Positions 1 through 4,959 of a stretch of 7,150 nucleotides of DNA are shown piece by piece. The notes beneath the pieces are model-generated. The model was not told where the DNA came from. It searched no databases and saw only the letters and a list, made by a program, of their open reading frames with translations. Both the position numbers and the translations under genes were made by a program. Position 1 is the stretch's first letter; every line of letters begins with the position of its first letter. The stretch spans positions 1-7,150 of the forward strand of contig JAICTB010000113.1 in assembly GCA_025936595.1 (NCBI GenBank), given 5' to 3'. This stretch comes from Thermoleophilia bacterium (GTDB lineage Bacteria; Actinomycetota; Thermoleophilia; Gaiellales; Gaiellaceae).

Positions 1-1365
1 AACGCGGTGCGGCTGCTCACGATCCACGCGGCGAAGGGGCTCGAGTTCAAGATCGTGATCGTCGCGGATGCGGGCCGGGACATGGTGGGAGCGCCGTCCG
101 CCGACGAGATCCTCGTGCGCCCCGACGGCAGCTTCGGCTTCCGCGTGATCGATCCGAAGTCGGGCAAGAAGCGCGGCGTCTTCAGCTACGAGGAGGTGCG
201 GGAGGCCGAGAAGCGCGACGACCGCGCGGAACGGCTGCGCCTCTACTACGTCGCGATGACGCGTGCGATCGACCGCCTGATTGTCTCCGGCGCGATCGAT
301 CCCGATCGCCCTCAGGATCGGGAGACCCCGATCGGCTGGGTGCTCGCCCGCCTGCGCGCCGAGGACCAGATCGAGGCCGCCGCCGGCGCGCCGGTCGAGC
401 TCGAGCGCGGCGAGGCGAGGTTCGTGCTCACCGTCGACCGCTGGGCGCCGCCCGTCCTCGAGGAGGAGCCCACGCCGGTCGAGAGCGGCGAGGGCCAGCT
501 CGCGCTCTTCGACGAGCTGCCGACGACGCCGATCCCGCGCGGCTACCGCCTGCCGGAGCTGGCGCCGCTGCCGGTGCCGCCGCTGCACAAGGTGCGGAGT
601 CTCTCGTACTCGGCGCTCGCGCTCTTCGAGCGCTGCTCCTACCGCTACTACGCCGAGCGCGTCGCGGGGCTGCGCGAGGAGCGGGGCACGATGCCGGGCG
701 CGCTCGCCGGCGGGCTGAAGGCGACCGAGGTCGGCGACGCCGTGCACCGTCTGCTCGAGCTCGTCGATCTTGCGCGTCCTGCGCAGCCCGGGAGCGAGAT
801 GGTGAGGAGCTGGTACCCGACGGTCAGCGACGAGGAGCTCGCCCGGATCGACGCGTTCGTCGCCGCCTACTGCCAGTCCGACCTCGCCGCGCGCATTGCG
901 GGGCTCGAGGGCGCGAAACCCGAGCGGCCCTTCGCGTTCGAGCACGACGGGGTGCTCCTGCACGGCCGGCTCGACGTGCTCTGGCGCGACGGGCCGCGCG
1001 CGCTCGTGCTCGACTACAAGACGAACACGCTCGCGGAGGGGACGCCCGAGGAGATCGTCGAGGCCGACTACCGCCTGCAGCGGCTCGTCTACGCGCTCGC
1101 CTGCTTCCGCGCCGGCGCCGACGAGGTGGAGGTCGTCTACCACTTCCTCGAGCGGCCGGACGCCGTCGTCACGACCACCTTTGAGCGGCTGGAGCTGCCG
1201 GTGCTCGAGGAGGAGCTCTCCGCGGCGATCCGGCAGATCGACGCGGGCGAGTTCGTGCCGACGCCGAGCGAGTTCACGTGCGCGGGCTGCCCGGCGCTCG
1301 ATCTCGTCTGCGCCGGGCCGAACCTGAGGCAGCCGGCGGCGAGGCTCGTCGCGAGTGCCGCGTAG
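1..1365 (+). CDS. UvrD-family ATP-dependent helicase-nuclease, C-terminal part (AddA/AdnAB-like), 5' truncated by window
   Basis: The reading frame is open from base 1, so this is the C-terminal ~454 codons of a larger protein. The beginning holds superfamily 1 helicase motif V (TIHAAKGLEF, nt 19-48) and motif VI (LYYVAMTRA, nt 241-267, with the arginine-finger codon at 262). After a linker comes a RecB/PD-(D/E)XK nuclease domain: a conserved His at nt 745, GRLD (Asp at 973), LDYKT (Asp at 1012, Lys at 1018) and QRLVY (Gln at 1078). A lone Cys before the nuclease (FERCSYRYY, nt 634) and three at the end (nt 1279, 1288, 1309; C-x2-C-x6-C) match the Fe-S staple known from AddB-type nuclease domains. 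The family unwinds and resects double-strand DNA ends for recombination. The motor and Fe-S nuclease lie in one chain, so the exact subunit (AddA-like, AdnA or AdnB) cannot be decided from this part. The end overlaps nth, consistent with one DNA-repair operon. Confidence 0.9.
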   Translation, partial: NAVRLLTIHAAKGLEFKIVIVADAGRDMVGAPSADEILVRPDGSFGFRVIDPKSGKKRGVFSYEEVREAEKRDDRAERLRLYYVAMTRAIDRLIVSGAIDPDRPQDRETPIGWVLARLRAEDQIEAAAGAPVELERGEARFVLTVDRWAPPVLEEEPTPVESGEGQLALFDELPTTPIPRGYRLPELAPLPVPPLHKVRSLSYSALALFERCSYRYYAERVAGLREERGTMPGALAGGLKATEVGDAVHRLLELVDLARPAQPGSEMVRSWYPTVSDEELARIDAFVAAYCQSDLAARIAGLEGAKPERPFAFEHDGVLLHGRLDVLWRDGPRALVLDYKTNTLAEGTPEEIVEADYRLQRLVYALACFRAGADEVEVVYHFLERPDAVVTTTFERLELPVLEEELSAAIRQIDAGEFVPTPSEFTCAGCPALDLVCAGPNLRQPAARLVASAA

Positions 1366-2029
1366 CTACGTCGCCGAAGCGCGGCGCAAGAAGGTTGCGC
1401 CGAAGAAGGAACGTGTCAGGCCGGTGATCGAACGGCTCGCCGTCGCGCATGCCGATGCGGCGATCGCGCTCACGTTCTCGAATCCGCTCGAGCTCCTGAT
1501 CTCGGTGATGCTCTCCGCGCAGACGACGGACGTGAACGTGAACCGCGTCACGGAGAAGCTCTTCGTGAAGTACCGGCAGCCTGAGGATTACCTCGCCGTC
1601 CCGATCGAGGAGCTCCAGCAGGACATCTTCCAGACCGGCTTCTACCGGCAGAAGGCGAAGTCGCTGCGCGGGGCGATGCAGCGGATCATCGAGGAGCACG
1701 ACGGCCAGGTTCCGGAGGCCTTCGACGAGCTTCTCAAGCTCCCCGGCGTCGCGCGCAAGACCGCGAACGTCGTCTCCGCAGAACGGGGGAGCCCGCAGGG
1801 CATCGTCGTCGACACGCACGTGCGCCGGCTCTCGCAGCGGCTTTCGTTCACGAGGCAGGAGGACCCGGTCAAGATCGAACGCGACCTGGTGCAGCTCGTG
1901 CCGCGCGAGGACTGGGCGCGCTTCCCGCACCTGCTGATCTGGCACGGCCGGCGGATCTGCGACGCGCGCAGGCCGCGCTGCGAGGAGTGCCCGCTCGCGC
2001 TCGACCTCTGCCCGGCGAGCCGGATCTGA
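1355..2029 (+). CDS. nth: Endonuclease III (DNA glycosylase/AP lyase)
   Basis: A 224-codon protein matching endonuclease III over its full length. The core begins around residue 23, with SNPLELLISVMLSAQTTD at 41-58. It then has the helix-hairpin-helix LPGVARKTANVV with catalytic Lys135, VDTHV with catalytic Asp153 (the same 18-residue spacing as K120/D138 in E. coli), and the [4Fe-4S] cysteines C202, C209, C212 and C219. The enzyme removes oxidised pyrimidines and cleaves at the abasic site in base excision repair. The GTG at 1355 is chosen because a GCGAGG site lies about 10 bases upstream. An in-frame GTG at 1424 would also keep the whole core, and the intervening residues are basic and family-variable. 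The gene overlaps the helicase-nuclease by 11 bp, so translational coupling is likely. One oddity is that the last cysteine spacing is C-x6-C, where E. coli Nth has C-x5-C. Confidence 0.96.
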   Translation: MPRSYVAEARRKKVAPKKERVRPVIERLAVAHADAAIALTFSNPLELLISVMLSAQTTDVNVNRVTEKLFVKYRQPEDYLAVPIEELQQDIFQTGFYRQKAKSLRGAMQRIIEEHDGQVPEAFDELLKLPGVARKTANVVSAERGSPQGIVVDTHVRRLSQRLSFTRQEDPVKIERDLVQLVPREDWARFPHLLIWHGRRICDARRPRCEECPLALDLCPASRI

Positions 2030-2045
2030 CGCACATCCGGCACAG

Positions 2046-2058
2046 ACACGTCACACGT
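2046..2058 (+). repeat. Short direct repeat ACACGT-C-ACACGT
   Basis: Two copies of ACACGT (2046-2051 and 2053-2058) are separated by one base in the 48-bp gap between nth and the 93-codon gene, between the possible -35 and -10 elements. They could be a regulator half-site pair or chance. No regulator is indicated. Confidence 0.25.
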
Positions 2059-2065
2059 TTCCGCG

Positions 2066-2077
2066 TAGCGTTGGAAG
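2066..2077 (+). promoter_or_regulatory. Candidate -10 element (TAGCGT) with leaderless start
   Basis: TAGCGT (2066-2071) fits the actinobacterial TANNNT -10 pattern, and exactly six bases separate it from the GTG at 2078, so transcription would begin at or next to the start codon. CAGACA at 2043-2048 shares four bases with TTGACA at a 17-base spacing. The GGAAG touching the GTG is too close to work as a normal Shine-Dalgarno site, which also favours a leaderless start. Confidence 0.5.
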
Positions 2078-2359
2078 GTGCGCAGCGTCGACCTCGCGCT
2101 CTATGCCGATGCGCTCGCCGGTGAGGCGGCGGCGCTCGGCGCGCGCATCGAGCGCGAGCGCGGCCGGCTGCGGCAGGCGTCGATCGAGCGCGCCGCCCGC
2201 GCCGAGCTCGGCCGTGTCGCCGTGGAGCGGCTCGAGGAGCTCGGCCTTCTCTCGACGCGCGGCGACGTCGAGGCGCTCGCAGCCCTCGAGGAGGCGCTCG
2301 ACGCCCTCGAGGTGCTGCAGGGCTGGGTCGAGGAGCGCCTCAGCCGCGTCGCGGCGTGA
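2078..2359 (+). CDS. Small helical (coiled-coil) protein of unknown function
   Basis: A 93-codon ORF. I do not recognise a family. The frame has nearly all G or C at third positions, as in the neighbouring genes, which supports real coding. The product is rich in Ala, Leu, Glu and Arg, has no cysteine or signal peptide, and should be almost wholly alpha-helical. Two amphipathic stretches (about residues 5-55 and 62-90) are separated by a short LLSTRGD turn, suggesting a helical hairpin or coiled coil that binds a partner. The start is GTG with no well-spaced ribosome binding site, but with a -10-like hexamer six bases upstream. It lies 48 bp after nth in the same direction and may also be read through from it. 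Its last 20 bp overlap the end of the convergent PAS gene. Family membership could not be assigned. Confidence 0.65.
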   Translation: MRSVDLALYADALAGEAAALGARIERERGRLRQASIERAARAELGRVAVERLEELGLLSTRGDVEALAALEEALDALEVLQGWVEERLSRVAA

Positions 2360-2780
2360 GCGCGACCAGAAGCCCGCCGTCGTCGTCGTAGGCGGGAAAC
2401 ACGTCGGCGATTACCGCCTTCTCGTTGCCGGCGCGCGTCCTGATCGAGAGCTGCTCGCCGAGCCGCCGGACTCCCCATTCGCGGGCGAGCTCGACCGGCT
2501 TGTCGTCGGAGAACTGCAGCGCGTGCACGACGTCGAGCCCCATCAGGTCCGCTTCGGGAAACCCTGTCAGCTCGAAGACGCCGCGCCCGATCGCGAGCAC
2601 GCGCCGGTCCTGGTCCGTCACGAGCATCCCGGTATCGGGCGCCGGATAGTAGTCGTCGAGCAGCTCGAACAGGAACCCGAACCCGCAGTGGCGGCACGCG
2701 GGCGCTTGCTCTGAGAAGCCCTCGCGGGCGTCGATGTCGAGCGAGCGCTCCTTGCACCTGGGGCAGATGTAGTACGGCAT
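2340..2780 (-). CDS. Zinc-ribbon plus PAS-domain protein
   Basis: A 146-residue protein. The N-terminus carries two CxxC knuckles (C6-x2-C9 and C29-x2-C32), typical of a zinc ribbon. From about residue 45 to 142 there is a single PAS domain, recognisable by TGMLVTDQDRRVLAIGRGVF followed by LTGFPEADLMG and ending in strands around VIADVFPAYDDDGGLLVALTP. There is no kinase, GGDEF, HTH or transmembrane segment, so it is probably a soluble sensor or adaptor acting through a partner; the ligand is unknown. The ATG at 2780 is chosen because the zinc ribbon begins at once after it. The nearest GGAG is 13 bases upstream, inside the inserted palindromic element, so it has no well-placed Shine-Dalgarno site. 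It lies downstream of trxB and corA on the same strand, which hints at a link to redox or metal state (inference). Confidence 0.8.
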   Translation of the reverse strand: MPYYICPRCKERSLDIDAREGFSEQAPACRHCGFGFLFELLDDYYPAPDTGMLVTDQDRRVLAIGRGVFELTGFPEADLMGLDVVHALQFSDDKPVELAREWGVRRLGEQLSIRTRAGNEKAVIADVFPAYDDDGGLLVALTPRRG

Positions 2781-2784
2781 CGTC

Positions 2785-2807
2785 TAGTGGTTGCTCCGGG
2801 AAGTTCG
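2785..2807 (+). repeat. Left terminal inverted repeat
   Basis: The 23-bp arm has TAGTGG at its outer end, TT at 2791-2792 and GCTCCGGGAAGTTCG inside. The outer TA (2785-2786) is the proposed target duplication. The outer end sits four bases upstream of the PAS gene ATG. Confidence 0.85.
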
Positions 2808-2857
2808 ATGTGGATTGGCCGAGCGAAAACCGAGCAGCGCAAGGACGCAGGGAGCCT

Positions 2858-2875
2858 CGATAGCCAAAGCTATCG
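2858..2875. repeat. Apical hairpin of the palindromic element
   Basis: A perfect 7-bp stem (CGATAGC with GCTATCG) closes a CAAA loop at the centre of the 166-bp palindrome. CCTCG at 2855-2859 could instead pair with CGAGG at 2883-2887, so two top structures compete. Confidence 0.8.
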
Positions 2876-2927
2876 CGGCGACCGAGGACGCGGCGATGCG
2901 ACGTGTTTGCAGCCGGCCAAGACGTAG

Positions 2928-2950
2928 CGAACTTCCCGGAGCGGCCACTA
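2928..2950 (-). repeat. Right terminal inverted repeat
   Basis: This is the inverted partner of 2785-2807, with GG at 2943-2944 facing TT at 2791-2792. The outer CTA (2948-2950) reads TAG on the minus strand and is the corA stop codon. Confidence 0.85.
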
Positions 2951-3859
2951 AATCCAGCGCTTCCAGCGGAAGAAGATCAGCTGGCCCGCAGTTGTAGCGA
3001 GGATCCACCCCCAGGACCACCAGTAGCCGAACGCCCAGCTGAGCTCCGGGATGTGGCGGAAGTTCTGGCCATAGAGGCCGACGATGAACGTCGGCACCAG
3101 GAGCAGCGACGCGATCAGCGTCAGCCGTTTCATCACGTCGTTCTGGTCGTTCGAGATCTTGCCCTGGAGGTAATCGCGCACGCCTGCGACGGCGTCGCGC
3201 GACGATTCCAGCGCCTCGGTCGCGCGCAGCAGCTTGTCGTACGCGTCGCCGAAAGCGATCTCGACGTCGCGCGGAAAGAGATCGTCCTCGTCGAGCTCGA
3301 CGCGGTTGTCGACCACCTTGTGGACGGCATCGCGCGTCGGCGTGAGGGTACGGCGGATGCCGCGCAGGTCGGCGCGGAGCTCGCGCAGGCGCTTGCCGAC
3401 CACCGCGGGCGACTCCGCTGCGACGCGATCCTCGAGCTCGTCGATCTCGTCGTCGAGGTCGTCGACCAGATCGAGGTAGCGCTCGGCCACCTCGTCGACG
3501 AGGTGATAGACGAACATGCCGACCTCGTCGTGCACCCGGCATGCTTCCTTCGCCGGCTTCGGGTCGAACGGGTGCTCGCCGGGAGGCGTCTTCGACACCG
3601 AGACGAGGGTATCGGCGGTCGCGACGAAGTCGATCTCCTGGTAGTAGACGCGGTCCTCGGACTGAACGGCGACCGGGACCAGAAAGACGCCGAGCACGTA
3701 GTCGCCATGCGTCTCGATCCGAGGGCGCGGTTCGTCGTCGTGCACGTGGGGTGCGCGCAGCGCGGCGAGCGCCGTCGCGTGCACGTGCTCCGGAAGGTGC
3801 GCGTGAAGCTCGTCGTCGGACGGGTCGATCAGGTCGATCCAGCGTGGGACGTCGGCCAC
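2948..3859 (-). CDS. corA: CorA-family magnesium/divalent cation transporter with GQN signature
   Basis: A 303-residue protein with the CorA plan: a soluble N-terminal domain, a long charged helix (about 120-245, including the acidic DLVDDLDDEIDELEDRV run), then two transmembrane helices near the C-terminus (about 246-263 and 276-298) and a basic end (FRWKRWI). The signature loop after the first membrane helix is YGQNF (263-267) followed by IPEL, where classic CorA has YGMNF and MPEL. The codon is clearly CAG, so Met is replaced by Gln at residue 265. CorA pentamers carry Mg2+ (also Co2+ or Ni2+) across the inner membrane, and the GMN loop is the selectivity entrance, so the ion used here is less certain. 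The start is GTG, 16 bases after the trxB stop. A TAGCCT hexamer lies six bases before it, so corA may have its own leaderless transcript besides trxB read-through. The stop TAG is the outer end of the palindromic element. Confidence 0.92.
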   Translation of the reverse strand: MADVPRWIDLIDPSDDELHAHLPEHVHATALAALRAPHVHDDEPRPRIETHGDYVLGVFLVPVAVQSEDRVYYQEIDFVATADTLVSVSKTPPGEHPFDPKPAKEACRVHDEVGMFVYHLVDEVAERYLDLVDDLDDEIDELEDRVAAESPAVVGKRLRELRADLRGIRRTLTPTRDAVHKVVDNRVELDEDDLFPRDVEIAFGDAYDKLLRATEALESSRDAVAGVRDYLQGKISNDQNDVMKRLTLIASLLLVPTFIVGLYGQNFRHIPELSWAFGYWWSWGWILATTAGQLIFFRWKRWI

Positions 3860-3871
3860 GCTCCGAGGCTA
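3860..3871 (-). promoter_or_regulatory. Candidate -10 element (TAGCCT) with leaderless corA start
   Basis: Read on the minus strand, TAGCCT (3871 to 3866) fits TANNNT and is followed by six bases and the GTG start of corA. It lies just after the trxB stop. A clear -35 at the usual spacing is not visible. The GGAG in the six-base spacer is only two bases from the GTG, too close for a normal ribosome binding site. Confidence 0.45.
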
Positions 3872-3875
3872 GTGA

Positions 3876-4847
3876 TCAGGCCGGACGCGGAGCCGTCAGC
3901 GCCGTACCCGGGTGTCCTTCGAACGACGCGAGGAACCGCTCCGCGTCGAGCGCTGCCATACAGCCCGAGCCGGCCGCCGTGACCGCCTGGCGGTAGGTGT
4001 GATCCTGCACGTCGCCCGCGGCGAAGACGCCCTGTACGTTCGTCTCCGTCGTCCCCGGCTTCGTGACCAGGTAGCCGCCGGCGTCGTGGTCGAGCTGGTC
4101 GACGAAGAGCGCGGTGTTCGGGTCGTGGCCGATCGCGACGAACAGGCCGTCTGCAGGCACCTCCCACGTCTCGTCGTCGACGGTACTGCGCAGGCGGAGC
4201 GCCTCGACCTTCAGGTCACCGATGATCTCCTCGACGACGGCGTTCAGGACGAAGTCGAGCTTGTCGTTCGCCTCCGCGCGATCGACCATGATCTTCGACG
4301 CGCGGAACTCGTCGCGGCGGTGTACGAGATGCACGCGCGAGGCGAACTTCGTCAGGAACAGCGCCTCCTCGAAGGCAGAGTCGCCGCCGCCGACGACGTA
4401 GACGTCACGGTCGCGGAAGAACGACGCGTCGCAGGTGGCGCAGGCGGACACGCCGCGGCCCTTGTGCTTCTGCTCCGACGGGATGTCGAGCCAGCGGGCG
4501 CTCGCTCCGGTCGCGACGATCACGGCGCGCGCTGCGAACTCGTCGTCGCCCACGTAGACGCGCAGCGGCTGCTCGGAGAGGTCGACGCGCGTGACGTCGT
4601 CGGTGAGGAACTCAGCGCCGAAGCGCTCCGCCTGGCGGCGAAAGTCGGCCATCATCTCAGGCCCCATCACCCCGTCCGCGTAACCGGGATAGTTCTCGAC
4701 GTCGCTTGTGATCATCAGCTGGCCGCCCCAGTTGAAGCCCTCGATCACCAGTGGCGCAAGGTCGGCGCGCGCCGCGTAGAGTGCGGCGGTGTAGCCGGCG
4801 GGGCCACCGCCGACGATGATCAGCTCACGCACGTTCTGGTCGCTCAA
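3876..4847 (-). CDS. trxB: Thioredoxin reductase (NADPH)
   Basis: A 323-residue flavoprotein, normal length for bacterial low-molecular-weight thioredoxin reductase. It passes electrons from NADPH through FAD and a redox-active disulphide to thioredoxin in the cytoplasm. Visible marks are the FAD-binding GGGPAG (13-18), GGQLMITSDVENYPG (41-55), the catalytic CATC (C136 and C139), the NADPH fold GGGDSAFEEA (153-162), the HRR motif at 176-178 that supports NADPH use, and the second FAD motif with GD at 278-279 followed by YRQAVTAAGSGCMAA. The start is TTG at 4847: an AAGGAG site lies eight bases upstream, the FAD motif follows directly, and no earlier in-frame start is seen. No thioredoxin gene is next to it. 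It is the first gene of the minus-strand group with corA and the PAS gene, and it is divergent from the release-factor-like gene. Confidence 0.97.
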   Translation of the reverse strand: MSDQNVRELIIVGGGPAGYTAALYAARADLAPLVIEGFNWGGQLMITSDVENYPGYADGVMGPEMMADFRRQAERFGAEFLTDDVTRVDLSEQPLRVYVGDDEFAARAVIVATGASARWLDIPSEQKHKGRGVSACATCDASFFRDRDVYVVGGGDSAFEEALFLTKFASRVHLVHRRDEFRASKIMVDRAEANDKLDFVLNAVVEEIIGDLKVEALRLRSTVDDETWEVPADGLFVAIGHDPNTALFVDQLDHDAGGYLVTKPGTTETNVQGVFAAGDVQDHTYRQAVTAAGSGCMAALDAERFLASFEGHPGTALTAPRPA

Positions 4848-4855
4848 GTCCTTTG

Positions 4856-4861
4856 CTCCTT
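4856..4861 (-). promoter_or_regulatory. Ribosome binding site that decides the trxB TTG start
   Basis: AAGGAG on the minus strand, eight bases before a TTG codon. This strong site supports the rare TTG start. The only other candidate codons lie further inside the FAD-binding fold. Confidence 0.8.
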
Positions 4862-4881
4862 CTCCGGAAATTCGTGTCTCG

Positions 4882-4889
4882 TACTAGTA
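4882..4889. promoter_or_regulatory. AT-rich palindrome in the divergent trxB / release-factor-like promoter region
   Basis: TACTAGTA is a perfect 8-bp palindrome followed by AAACGTCACG, and is the most AT-rich spot in the 112-bp region between two divergent genes. It probably marks promoter or operator DNA, but no convincing -35/-10 pair can be fixed on either strand. Confidence 0.3.
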
Positions 4890-4948
4890 AACGTCACGCG
4901 GCGGCCGGACGTTCCCGCTTCCAGGAGTAGTTCCCGGCCACCCCGGTT

Positions 4949-4954
4949 AAGAGG
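4949..4954 (+). promoter_or_regulatory. Ribosome binding site of the release-factor-like gene
   Basis: AAGAGG is followed by a five-base spacer and ATG at 4960, which fixes that start. Confidence 0.7.
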
Positions 4955-4959
4955 CACGC

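Larger units (their letters stand above)
2785..2950. mobile_element. MITE-like palindromic element with TA-flanked terminal inverted repeats
   Basis: Positions 2785-2807 and 2928-2950 are inverted repeats of 23 bp with 21 complementary positions; the two exceptions (2791 and 2792 against 2944 and 2943) are T/G. Both ends finish in TA, as expected for a TA target duplication around a 21-bp repeat starting GTGG and ending GTTCG. The interior is also palindromic about nearly the same centre: TTGGCCG 2815-2821 with CGGCCAA 2914-2920, GCGAA 2823-2827 with TTTGC 2906-2910 (one wobble), GCAGCGC 2834-2840 with GCGATGC 2893-2899 (one mismatch), and an apical CGATAGC-CAAA-GCTATCG at 2858-2875. No transposase is encoded, so this would be a non-autonomous element. 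TA targets and short terminal repeats are typical of MITEs mobilised by IS630/Tc1-mariner transposases, but the family is not proven. A fixed structured intergenic RNA is the alternative. It also supplies the last base of the corA stop codon. Confidence 0.7.

Noticed and set aside
1274..1945. 223-codon minus-strand ORF opposite nth
   Set aside because: nth in the other strand has all catalytic and Fe-S residues. This ORF has no motif.
2785..2950. Palindrome as an ordinary intrinsic terminator of corA
   Set aside because: It is far too long and nested, has TA-bounded ends and no following T-run. It could still hinder read-through as a side effect.
2791..2997. 68-codon plus-strand ORF through the palindromic element
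   Set aside because: The element is open in both directions because it is palindromic and GC-rich. There is no ribosome binding site or recognisable domain, and the ORF runs into corA antisense.
2784..3542. 252-codon minus-strand ORF running across corA and the palindromic element
   Set aside because: It is Arg/Ala-rich in the manner of an out-of-frame translation, lies mostly over the well-supported corA frame, and its end is just the palindrome translated.
2903..3982. 359-codon plus-strand ORF opposite corA
   Set aside because: This is an antisense shadow of corA and the end of trxB, with no domain and a composition expected from reverse reading of GC-rich codons.
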